Below, piece by piece: positions 28,988 through 39,165 of a DNA stretch of 64,000 bases. The number at the start of each line of letters is the position of its first letter. Within the stretch, counting starts at the first letter, position 1. This DNA comes from Rhizophlyctis rosea. Its lineage: Eukaryota; Chytridiomycota; Chytridiomycetes; Rhizophlyctidales; Rhizophlyctidaceae. The position numbers were made by a program, and so were the translations under genes. The notes beneath the pieces were generated by a model, which did not search any database, was not told the DNA's origin, and saw only the letters and a list, made by a program, of their open reading frames with translations. The stretch covers positions 111,400 to 175,399 of the forward strand of contig JADGJC010000055.1 in assembly GCA_027596075.1 (NCBI GenBank). Reading direction: 5' to 3'.

Positions 28988-30014
28988 ATGACCAGCACAC
29001 GCCCTGTTATTCGTTTGTCGCCAGACGTGGATGTGGAGGTCGAAAGGATTGAAAAGGATGTTGACTTTGTTCAACCTCATCTTCTTCGTCACCGCAAGCT
29101 CACTTGGTCGCCAACAAGGAGGGTGTCACAGCAGCACGAAAATTCATCCATGCAGAATATCAGGAACAACCCGTCGGCAGGCAAAAGAGCTGGGTAAATG
29201 CGGAGGTGGAACTTTTACGAGCCGTTTCAGGGAAGCCCCACATGCCCAAGTTCCTAGGAACTGCCCAATGTCAAGACGTCTTGTACTTCTCCTATAGCCC
29301 TTGGGGCAACCGAACCCTCCGCGACTTCCTCGACCTACCCTCTCCCTACACTTCCACATCAGCTGAATCACTGGCAGCTCAATACATGCTATGTCTCTCG
29401 CGCGCTCTTCATGTCCTCCATGCCTCCCGACCGCCCATCATGCACCGCGACCTTAAACCTGAAAATTGCATATTGACGGATGATGTCCACATTGTTGTCA
29501 CCGACTTTCGCACTGGTCGGCTGTGTACTGATTCCACAGTATCGAAGAGTTACGTTGAAACGATGGATTATATGGCGCCTGAGGTGTTCAGGGGGGACAA
29601 ACATAGCCGGACGGCAGAGGTGTTTAGCTTAGGGGCAGTCTTCGTTGAGCTTTTTACCGTCATCAGCGGTTTGAAAGTTGCCGATCTCCATGCTCAAGTA
29701 CGAAGAACCGTCCCTTCTGCCGAGCCCTCTCCTCCATCCAAAAATGGCTCGATGCAATTGCCACCATCAAACCGAATCTCAAACCATTTGTGGCGATTAT
29801 CAAGGGCATGCTCGAACCAAAACCTCTGGATCGACCTACCTTTGCGGAAATCCACGACCAACTCCGTTCATTACATCCTGATTACCGTTGCTGTCGCGAA
29901 GAGCTGCCGGATGAAGAAGAAGATGATGACATGCCGCCACCAACAGTTGTAGATTCCAGTACTGATGACGTCGACTTCTTGAAGTTGGTGGGGGGGCTTA
30001 TGACGGGCAAATAG
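28988..30014 (+). pseudogene. Protein-kinase-like gene with frameshifts and altered DFG motif
   Basis: Pieces in three frames together resemble a protein kinase. Frame one starts at ATG 28988 (MTSTRPVIRL). Frame two covers about 29090-29700 and has HLVANKEGVTAARKF, MHRDLKPENCIL, VVTDFRTGRL, YMAPEVFRG and VFSLGAVFVELF. Frame three covers about 29703-30014 and has KWLDAIATIKPNLKPF, GMLEPKPLDRPTFAEIHD and an acidic tail. Each join requires a one-base shift in the same direction and no GT-AG intron fits. The HRD catalytic loop is present. The metal-binding DFG reads DFR, the helix-F Asp is replaced by Glu in EVFSLG, and no glycine-rich loop is visible. The simplest reading is a decaying gene or a pseudokinase with sequencing errors; cDNA would decide. 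Confidence 0.6.
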
Positions 30015-30391
30015 TTACGGTTCGCAATAGTGGGTTTTTCGATGGGATTCGTTGCAATCTAGGAATAGTATGAACAAAGATAGTGTGCTGAAGTTTGTTT
30101 ATCAGACTGCAGCTTTTTCGAGCAAAATGGGGTTTGAATAGGTTCTGCACCAAATCATAAAGGTGTTGAAAGCATATATTGCGGCAAGATCCCATAGCGC
30201 TCAACCTCGGATGAAGTGATTGCATCTCCTGCTCTATGTTGTTAAGGGTACTGACTTCAAAGTACTAAGTGTCCTGTTAAGCAAAAGCAATGTATTGTGT
30301 GCACGCTGCGGCCTAGGCCCAAAATTGCCCCTGGTCGAATGCTCCGCTTACTACATATCGTTTTCTACATGCCTCCCTGCCCACTAAACCT
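30015..30391. other. Intergenic, nothing supported
   Basis: Short AT-rich stretch between the convergent ends of the kinase-like relic and the ankyrin gene; no open frame of note. Confidence 0.4.
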
Positions 30392-31657
30392 TCACCCACA
30401 TTCTGCCAATCTTTCCTTCCACTCTCTCAACAAATCCCCAACCTCAAACTGCTTCGCCCTCCCAACAGCAGAAAGCGCCACATCCAGATGGCATTTCCTG
30501 AACACCCCAGTCCCCAACAAAACCCTCACAACCTCCACATAACCACGCTCCGCAGCGATGTAGAGAGCGCCAGTAGACAATTTACTTCCCGCCTCAACGA
30601 GTTCTGCAACAGTGTCGGCGTTGCCACGGCTGGCGGCCACAAAAACGGGTGTGTCGTTCTTGTGGTGTATGTCAACACCGAGGTTGAGGAGGGTTATGAG
30701 GAGTGGGAGGTGGTTTTGGCGGATTGCGGTCATCATTGCATCCATATGCATGTTTGCGGGGAGGGTTGCGCCTGAATTGAGCAATAGATAGGCGACGTCG
30801 ACGTGGGATTTCGTGAGTGCTGATTGGAAGGCGAGTGCGGGCAAGGTTTGGACGTTTGCGCCGAGGTTGAGAGCGTTTTCTACGAAGTCTAGCAAACCGT
30901 TTTGTGTTGCGTGCTCCAGAACTACAGCTAAGTATGTACGATCATGGATGAGGGACGCGAGCAACATCTTTACTACCTCCGTGCGACCGTTGAGTGTTGC
31001 GCTGTTCAATGCTTCGAGTCTCACGCTCCGGATGATCGGCATATCCCGAGGACGGCTTTTGATGAAAGCTTCCATTAGCAGCTTCACCATTTCTGCATCG
31101 CCCAGTGCAGCTGCTTCTTCCACGTCTTCACCCCTTACGTGGGCGCCCGCCTGTAGGAGCTGTTTTGCTGTTCCCACGTCCGGCTTGCGTACCGCGACCC
31201 GAAACGTCTCATCCAACTTCGTTTGGCTTACTTCACTCATGTAAAGCGGGAAAAGACTGGTATGCCACTTTCGGGTCGCCCATTCCCAGCAGGCTTCCAC
31301 TCCGAAATGGAAGGACGTCCACCCAGCTTCTGAAAGCACCAAATCGTCGCTTTTGATGAGGACGCGGTAGCCTTTGCAAGCGTTGCGCATCCGACGTGCT
31401 GTTTCTGGTGCTGCGAGTTGGGCGATTTGGCGGATCATTTCGGGCGGGAGGAATGGGAGCTCTTTTCGGTACGGAATCATCCATAGTTTGATTGTTTTGT
31501 CGCGTTTTGATTTTGCAACTATGCGGAATTGGTTGATTATGCGGATTATGATAGCCCTTTTGTCTCCGAACTTTGGGAGCACTTGATTCCGAAGGTGTTT
31601 GACGTGTTAGAGGAGCTTGCTTCTCCGCAAGTCGACCAGCATCCAGGACCACTTACT
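30392..31657 (-). CDS. F-box-like and ankyrin-repeat protein (copy A)
   Basis: A long intact frame, 31581-30392, encodes about 396 residues. Near the N-terminus is an F-box-like helix set, LPFLPPEMIRQIAQLAAPET followed by ARRMRNACKGYRVLI. Then come a unique Trp-rich block (ACWEWATRKWHTSLFPLYM) and about seven ankyrin repeats, for example VDVAYLLLNSGATLPAN and GALYIAAERGYVEVVRVLLG. A 75 nt intron (31656-31582, GTAAGT donor) joins in phase to an upstream exon ending LEDICLDM, but I cannot find a good ATG in that exon, so the 5' end is open; the given limit is only the last base of that exon. A paralogue lies at 36195-38330. Such families expand in chytrids. The likely role, a substrate-recruiting ubiquitin adaptor, is inferred from the F-box and ankyrin pairing. 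Confidence 0.7.
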
Positions 31658-31771
31658 CATGTCGAGACAAATATCTTCCAACGCTTTGATCGTGAGCCGG
31701 TCAAGGTAACGTTGCACTCGGATAAAGCTTATCAGGTGCTTCTTCGAATAGGATCCAACGCGAAGACCTAG

Positions 31772-32405
31772 TTTTGTTTTGGTTGTTCATTAGCTGTAAG
31801 TCATGACTGGTGTCCAAAGCGTTCCACTTGAAGGTGGTTTTGCTTGAACGCAAGCTTGACTAATTTACCGAAGTCGCGACATCTGATCTTTAGTTGGTCC
31901 CTCCTCAAGCTTGTAAGGTCTTCAACTGTTGTCTTCACCATTTTTTGAGCAGTCTGTTGCGCACACGTTTATTTTGTCAAGTCGAAGCTGATGATGTCGG
32001 AGAGATCAGGAGATCACTGGTGGTCGGAGGACGGAAAACGGGAATGTCAGCACTGCAATAGTGCTAGGTTCTAACTTGGCGCAAGTCGGGAGCACATGAT
32101 ATTACCTGTGGTAGAAGGAGCACTAATGATAGCTTACGATTCCTTGGACGTGTAACTGCGATCTTTTTGAGTCAAGATCGCAGCTGGGAAATCAGTACGA
32201 GGAAGGAACTTGAAATGATTTCACCACAGAAGTGATCGACTTATCGGTGATCAAATCAAAGACGTGGCTGGTTCGTCGACAGTGGACTGAGACCAGGGCA
32301 GGTCAGCACCTTCTTCCAAGGGCATATGCGCACTTTTGCGTTGTAAACAAGATTGAATCTCAACAAGCTCGGAACCTACGCTGTAGCAACACTAGTACTT
32401 CCACC
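31772..32405. other. Intergenic, nothing supported
   Basis: About 630 bp. The frame of the next gene is open upstream to 32232 without an ATG, so a short 5' extension or an upstream exon is possible. Confidence 0.4.
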
Positions 32406-33791
32406 ATGTCAAATCAAGCTTCACAACCAGAAGTAGGATTGCCGCTTCCTCTCGAGCTATTCGTAGAACTTCTTTGCTACTTAGACCCTGTCTTCCTTCC
32501 CAAAATCCGCCGCGTGTGTCACTGGTTCGAAAGGGCCATCAAGTGGCACATTTTGCACAATATTTTGACACAGTACAAAGTCCAACTGGAACTCTCTCCC
32601 ACAACCTCTGGAGGTCGGCCCCACAACGAACAAACTTGGGGTCAGTCGGAAATCTGGACCTTCAAGACGATCTTCCAGAAGCCGCTTCAACCTTTTGTTG
32701 AAAAGCACTATCCACATATATTGGAGGCCACCATTACACCGTCGACGCAACCATGCCCGCTCGCCGAGCTACTCAGCGCACCATATTGTTCCGATCCTAT
32801 GTCCGTGCAAACCCTGGTGCAGAAGCTTTTGCGTTGGGTAAACATTGAATCGCGGGGAAGGGTGTGGAAGTGGGAATCGCAACTCTGCGTCAACACTACT
32901 GGTACAGAGGCCAGTTCTCGATACACCGCAAACACGAAACCATTCATAGTATGGGAAAGAACAACGGGCTATATTGAAGTCGAGCCATCTCTGGTTTTGG
33001 TCCAAAGCGATTCCGTCGCCCCCAACACATCTCTGCCACAGCGGATCTCTCTCAAAAAGCAGCGCATACATCTTCGAGATATAGAAATCTGCACGACCAA
33101 ACCCACAGACAAAAGCTACACCCTCACATACTCTGTCATTCCTCTCAAATCTGTCTATACCTTCGGAGGAGCTCAGTATGAATCCTGCTTCGAAAGTGCC
33201 CTCGTCATCAACTCCTTCACCTATCGCACCCACGAAATACACAAAACAATCCTATCCCATCTATACCTCTCCAACCTCTCTCAAATCCGCGCAAACCTCA
33301 CCACGTCCAACGAAACAACCAAAGCCGGCAGATCCAAAGTAACGTCTTACATAACACAATACACCCGGGCCTTTGAAAATGCAGAAATTGACATGACGGG
33401 GTTGAAGTTCTGTTGCCGCCGATGCAAGGCATTTCAGAAGACGTGGGAATGGATGGCGGGTCACCTTATGGAGTGCCATTGGGAGCAGCTTTTGGAACGG
33501 TCGGAGTACTATAAGGATGATGAAGGATATCTGCCTGTTGAGTACTTTGTGGAGTGGAAGGTGAAGGGGGACAAAGTGTCTGTTTATAAGGTGCGTATGT
33601 TGCGCTGTTATGCCATGTTGGTCCTTTTTTCATGGCATGAATCATCAACATATTGTGTAACGTCTCTTCTCCGCTCCCATCTCAGTCAAAAGCTCCGTAA
33701 TCCGTTACATCGAAACGGATCAGTGCCGACGAATTTTCGGCATCTCTGGCACAAAATGCAATTTTGCCGGCAAAAGATCGAAAATGTATGA
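32406..33791 (+). CDS. F-box-like protein with C-terminal zinc-finger-like motif
   Basis: Intronless frame of about 461 residues from ATG 32406 (MSNQASQPEVG). Residues 11-45 read LPLPLELFVELLCYLDPVFL then PKIRRVCHWFERAI, a good F-box pattern (LP-x-ELxxxIL-x-YLD ... R-x-VC-x-W). The middle has no recognised domain. Near the C-terminus, LKFCCRRCKAFQKTWEWM then H-x3-C forms a C2HC-like finger, followed by YLPVEYFVEWKVKGDKVSVY. F-box proteins recruit substrates to SCF ubiquitin ligases; that function is inferred. After residue VYK the frame changes character. An intron starting at GTGCGT (33592) could lead to a more conserved-looking ending (IRYIETDQCRRIFGI in another frame), but the phases do not fit. 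The true C-terminus is therefore uncertain. Confidence 0.55.
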   Translation: MSNQASQPEVGLPLPLELFVELLCYLDPVFLPKIRRVCHWFERAIKWHILHNILTQYKVQLELSPTTSGGRPHNEQTWGQSEIWTFKTIFQKPLQPFVEKHYPHILEATITPSTQPCPLAELLSAPYCSDPMSVQTLVQKLLRWVNIESRGRVWKWESQLCVNTTGTEASSRYTANTKPFIVWERTTGYIEVEPSLVLVQSDSVAPNTSLPQRISLKKQRIHLRDIEICTTKPTDKSYTLTYSVIPLKSVYTFGGAQYESCFESALVINSFTYRTHEIHKTILSHLYLSNLSQIRANLTTSNETTKAGRSKVTSYITQYTRAFENAEIDMTGLKFCCRRCKAFQKTWEWMAGHLMECHWEQLLERSEYYKDDEGYLPVEYFVEWKVKGDKVSVYKVRMLRCYAMLVLFSWHESSTYCVTSLLRSHLSQKLRNPLHRNGSVPTNFRHLWHKMQFCRQKIENV

Positions 33792-34264
33792 TATGAAAAA
33801 ATCTTAAAAAAGACGCCCTGCATATGACTATTCATTGTGTTGATTTGACCGTTATGAGTGCATTGGCGCAAATTTTTGTGCTGAGAAGATTTGGGGAAAT
33901 ATTGCCGGGATCAGGGCATGCTCGTCTCGTTGAGCGCTGGTTGGGTTATCCAGCTGCGCCACCAGCACCGCTTTATCGCCGATGCGATCATCTTCACTGC
34001 CCCATCCATAAGTCTGCTGTGCCGCCTGTCAATACAACTCTGCGCTACACATGTCATCCTACACCTCTCCCCAACCGTCAAGTGAGTCAAGGCAAATTCC
34101 CTTCAACGCTTCAAAGGGAGACGCGTATTGTTCAAGGGAACCAGCTTTGTATATACGCCTTGCTGGGAGGCTCCCCCTGTATGAACGGACTCCAAACCAC
34201 TTACTTTGAGTCTGCCGCAAAACTTTCAAAAATCGGAAACTGTTGCCAAAACAGACGGGTCCAT
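33792..34264. other. Intergenic, nothing supported
   Basis: Open frames here belong to shadows; no domain or splice structure supports a gene before the ATG at 34265. Confidence 0.35.
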
Positions 34265-35881
34265 ATGGTTGCTCGCGCACTACTAGAGCGTACCGCAAGA
34301 GCTGCACTGGGAAAGCTTCCGTTCACAAGCACCACCTTGTTGGCGTCACGTCTTGAAGAAGGTCAGCCCTGCATGTGTTTGTTGTGTTTGCGGGATATAA
34401 AGTCCAGCTTCAATATGAAGGTCCTAATGAGAAGCTTAAAACTCACCCTTCCTTCATTAAAGCCAAAAGACGACGAGTCGCCACTGAAAGAACGCAGTTC
34501 GCTCTGCATGAACCTCTTGTACATGAGCCAACTGGTATTCGTATACATTTGGTTGCAGTTGGCCACCCGTCAAAATCTCCGGATAAACAAACCCCAAATA
34601 CCTTTACTGGTGCAAGAATACAAACCGTTTTTAGTGAAACCAAAGCACGGTATGTAGCCACAGTCTTTTGTAGAATATTGCCTTATTATGCATTTTGATG
34701 TGCATTTTCCGTGAAATTAGTGCTGTATGCGTAGGGCTCGATTCAAACCCCGTCGACCAAACGCGGTGGGCTGGCTTCCTTAATCTAAAGGACTCTCAAC
34801 AACAACAACCAGAAAAGTCTGTCGCTCTCAATGAAGGGCAAAAGATCGGAGCTTTGCTGGCCAACATCAATAAACCACCACGACACACCCAGTATTTTGA
34901 AACCCCCCTCTCCACCAGGCACGGGTGGGTTCGGCATCCCCGCATTCACCATCCAATACGACCTGCACCGAACATACGGGTCACCAGTCATTGCAATGTT
35001 CTGTAAGTCCTCTTTCAATGAAAAGAGACGACGAGTCAAATCTATACATCATCTTGACCTGGTATTGCAGCCATGTACTCCTCCTCAGGTTACACCTTAA
35101 AGATCGAAAGCGATGGTTCAACCACAAAAGTAACCAAGAAAAAGGATGACAATATCATGCAGTTTACCCGTGGTAAGCATACATGTGGGGGGGTCATCTT
35201 CTTGTAAATGTGAGCAATCAATAGGGGCGTTTCCTGACATTCACTGATGATTTGGAACAGCAACGCCTCTAAACTCTAAAAACCTGCTCCACAACTGCAA
35301 AACCTTGGACAAAGTACACCAGAGGGCTAAGCAAGCCCCTCCTCACCATCGGCGACAAACCATCAGGAAGGGACAGCATCCTGGAAAGCTTGAATAACGA
35401 AATGGGTGATGCTGTATCGGACATCATCTTTGCCCATCAATCGAAATCTCCAAGTGCGGCGCCTAGGTGGATGATGATTCAGGGACGGTTGAGCAGCATT
35501 TTGCAATTGATCTTTTGCCGGATGTTACTGGGTCCTAGTTGGCAGAGCGATAGGGAACAGGATTTGATATCGTGGGAGGAACTCCAGTGGGAATGCAAGG
35601 TGAAGGGCTGGGTCTCCGCCATCGATGTGGCCACCAACAACATGCGCACGGCGTACATGGTGCAGAATCTTGCCAACGTGTGTGCCGATCTGAGCGACAG
35701 GGGGATGACCGGTTCCGTCGTTGTCGTTGTTAGGGCTTCACACATGGCGGGAATAACGGAAAAGTGGAACAAGGTTCATAGGAAAGTACCTTTCGCTCCA
35801 CTATCACAGTTGATGAAGACCCGCTTCCAGTATATCAATCCCGAGTCGTTCACTAAGTTGAAGAAAGAAGGCCATTTGTAA
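34265..35881 (+). pseudogene. TraB-domain-like protein with two apparent frameshifts
   Basis: The N-terminus (MVARALLERTARAALGKL) is basic and Ala/Leu-rich, like a mitochondrial presequence. It joins across an intron to VQLQYEGPNEKLKTHP. Then TGIRIHLVAVGHPSKSPD and, across an intron at about 34650-34723, AVCVGLDSNPVDQTRWAGFL resemble the TraB pattern in which a GTAH-like strand is followed by a vELD-like strand. The last part has KPLLTIGDKPSGRDS and VVVVVRASHMAGITEKW; the latter matches the GAGHxxGI region of TraB. Two joins need one-base shifts: one at a C run (34907-34912, after QYFET) and one at AAAA near 35300. TRABD-type proteins sit in mitochondrial or other membranes with poorly known function. 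It is either a broken gene or one with homopolymer errors; the family call is tentative. Confidence 0.4.
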
Positions 35882-36194
35882 AGAGTAACAAAAAAGACAA
35901 ATCCAGCCGCAACTTGGAGTCTTTCTTCTTCTTTTGTTTTGTTGTTTGTGGTGGTCAGCGTGCTACTTCAATTGCCAGTTTCCACTCAACGAATCCACAC
36001 CAGGGCATTGCACATTCACTTGGTCTACAGTATGCTACTCAATTGCAGTTTTTGTATTATTTGCAAACTTGTACATCAAGCAAACGACAGCATCTTCAGC
36101 GCAGCTCCGGAGGAGACCGATGTACTGCCTGATGGAAAGAATCAATAAGTCCTCAATAGTACCAATGCCGCCTCCCAGAATGCAACCCCACCTC
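35882..36194. other. Short intergenic stretch
   Basis: Roughly 310 bp between the convergent ends of the TraB-like gene and ankyrin copy B; nothing recognised. Confidence 0.35.
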
Positions 36195-38330
36195 TCAACC
36201 AACAACAAACTTCCCCTTCCCCAACTTATCCACCCCATTCCAAACCTCCTTGAACTCCTCCTTCGCCTCGACCAACAATTCCCGAACCTCAAAGTGCTTC
36301 TCCCTCACCGCAATCGCCAAAGCCGCATCAATCGGCGCCTCATCAAACACTGCCGATCCCAGCAACACCTTGACGATCGCCGTATGGCCCTTCTCCACCG
36401 CATACTTCAACGGCTTATCGTCCCGCACGTGCACGTCCGCACCCTTTTCCAAAAGAGCTTCAACCAACCACTCATGACCAAGGACCGCCGCCATCGTCAA
36501 CGGCCTCCCCGTTTCGGCATTGACATCGATGTCATGATCGTTCAGCAACCTCTTCACCAGCGGCATATGCCCCGCCACAATAGCTTTGATCAACGCTTGA
36601 CCCCCTTCCGCATACCCAATCTGCACACCCTTCCAAATCAACGCTTGAACCACCAGAATGAAACCCTTCACTGCCGCAATGTTGATCGCCGTCTCTTTCT
36701 TCACCGTGTCGCCCGACAACGTTCCACCAGCCGGTGCCCCCTTCCTCTTGTCCTCCATATTGACATCAATCTCCCGACAGAGCAACCTCCCAGCAAGCTG
36801 CAGATGACCCGCCCGAACCGCGTCAATCAAAGCTAGGCCGCCTTCCCTGACACCGATCAATGCGCCAGCGGCAATCAGAACGTAGACGACTTCGACGTGG
36901 CTTTTGACTGCTGCATTGTCCACCGCACTTGACCTGGCCTCCAATGTGGCATTGGGCAGGGCCATTTTCATCAAATCGATGAAACCGTTCATCGCTGCGT
37001 AGATGACGACGGCGTTTGCGTGTGAAGGATTGGGACCGATCTGTTCAAGAAGCAGTTTTGCAATTTCGGTGTGACCGTGGCCTGTTGCCATTCTCAATGG
37101 GCCGTAATCAAGATCATTGATGGCCCCACCGTTGTTCAGTGCCGATTAGACGAAGGTGCGGAAGCCGAATGCTGCAGCTGTGTAGAGCACGAGGTTTGCA
37201 TGGTTGGGTACAAGATGGATGGGATCCAGCAGAAGCTTCGCGACTTCTTCGTGATGGTTGTTTGTCGCCTTCCGAACTGCTGAGTAATACAAGGATCCGA
37301 CAGTCGGGCTGTTTGCCAGGGCTGATCTCACGAGTTCGGTCAAGCCGGTTTCGGCCGCGCATCGGATGACGAAGTTTGAGTTGGCAGGGTCTTGCAAGAG
37401 GACTGTCGAGAAGGATTCTTGGATGTCCGTGTTGCCTTCTTCCACAGCTATCTCCACCACATTTTTCCACAGGGAGTCGAGGCCCGGCGCATCGTAGAAA
37501 CCCGAATTCTCAATAGTTTCTTTGAGAAAGTTCGCGATTTCAAGGCTGCCTACTTCTGCTGCTAGGTCTAATGCAGTCGCATCTAAAAATGCACCGGCCT
37601 GTACGAACTCCTTCAGGGTGTCCAGATCCAACTTCCTGACTGCTTGCTGAACCGAGTCACACAATTTCGGCATCGTAACTTCAGAGGCGTACAAGCGGAG
37701 GATGGTTGTGTGCCAGTGGCGTGTCGCCCAATCCCAGCAGTTGTCAATCCCACGAACGAAGTGCCGCCAACCCGCTTCCGCCCAGACCACGTCGCTTTCG
37801 GTGATCAGGACACGAGTGCCTTTGCATGCGTTGCGGAGTCGACGGCAGGGTGCTGGTTCCGCCAGCCTGGCGATGTGGCGGATGATCTCAGGAGGCAAAG
37901 CTCTCAACGGCTCCTGAGCCGGCATCATCCATGTCTTGAGGGCCGGGTGCGGCAAGAACTCTTCTGCCGTACAGAAATGCGCGATGAGGCCGGTAACGAG
38001 CTCCGCCTTTGTGAGGTTCTGCACAGGAAGACCTGAAGAGTGGAACCCGTCAATCAAAGTCAGGGTGGAGTTGATATTCTGGGAAGCTGACCCAGCTTCC
38101 GACTTGCTATCATCAAATGGAGCACACTACGCTGGTTGAGTTGAATGTGCATGTTGATGCAGCTTCTCAGACGAGTCGCGTCGCCTTCCGTTGAGAGACC
38201 TTACATGAAGGTTTGGGGGTGAGATCTCGTGAAGGCTGTGCAGGGTCCTCAACAACTTACCCAGCTGACGACATCTGGCCTTCAGATACCCGTGGTAGAC
38301 ACTCGATAGGTCCTCCGAGGATGTTGACAT
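36195..38330 (-). pseudogene. F-box-like and ankyrin-repeat gene (copy B) interrupted by an in-frame TAA
   Basis: A paralogue of the gene at 30392-31657. Likely first exon: 38330 to about 38262 (MSTSSEDLSSVYHGYL), then a long frame from about 38093 to 36195. The shared N-terminal blocks are LPPEIIRHIARLAEPAPCRR, RLRNACKGTRVLI and CWDWATRHWHTTILRLYASE. Around ten ankyrin repeats follow, such as SHVEVVYVLIAAGALIGVR and GHEWLVEALLEKGADVHVRD. The frame is continuous except for one TAA at 37148-37146, between FGFRTFV and SALNNGGAINDLDYGPLRMA. The repeat pattern continues in the same frame on both sides, so this is a point nonsense change (for example from CAA or GAA), not an intron. If real, it truncates the protein to its first half. 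Confidence 0.75.
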
Positions 38331-39165
38331 GATGCTACTGCATTCGTGGGCGGGTTGGTTCTATGTATCCAAAACCATCGCGTCTTAGTGATTCATGCAA
38401 CTTGTGGATGGGCTTTCGTGGGAATCATACCTACACTGGGAGCAGATCGCCGTTTTGAAGTTACAACAAAATAGCAGTACGAGTGTGGTGCGGCCTGAAT
38501 GTATTGATGCGTTCTGTTGGGCTGTCGGTGTGAATCTTCAAGCCAGTGTTTTCAATTGGTGCGTGCCTGCGAGTTGCGATGGTGGGAATAAGATAGGGGA
38601 GGTGAGCAAGGCAGGCGGTGGAGGGCAGGTGGAGGGTGAAATTGAGGTTATCGGTGATATAATCGTTGATGTGGCTAACTGGCTATTGGACTGCCTTCTT
38701 CCGTTCCCCAAGAAACCTCACAAATTTTACACACCTCAAGAGCCCCACTCGCAAAAACCTTAGAAAACATATAGTTCTATTGCGACTAACATTTCTATCG
38801 AACCTAAACCAGAGAACAAAACAACGAACTCTAGATTTTCAAACAATCTAATCATATGTTCCGTACTTAAAAACTTGGCCCAGGAAAAAACATGAAACAG
38901 AACAAGAACCTAAGAACAAGACAAAGAAAAATACAGAAAAAGTCTATCTCCAAAACAACTTGGTGCAACGGTGCGCGAATAAGGAAAGGGGTATGAACAT
39001 AGAAGTCGACCTAAATGCGAGGCAAGGAATGCCGCATCTGATGGCCGCGCGACATCTGTAGGTAAGGGCGATGACCGGCCGCCAGGTATGAAGACGGAAG
39101 GAAAGATGACATCGACACATTGCGGGACAGGACGTATCGCGGCCAAACGATTCCAATTCCACCCC
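38331..39165. other. Intergenic, one doubtful small frame
   Basis: A plus-strand frame of 122 codons at about 38395-38763 has no recognisable domain and a Gly/Val-rich middle; I do not annotate it as a gene. The rest is A-rich 3' flank of the coiled-coil gene. Confidence 0.35.
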
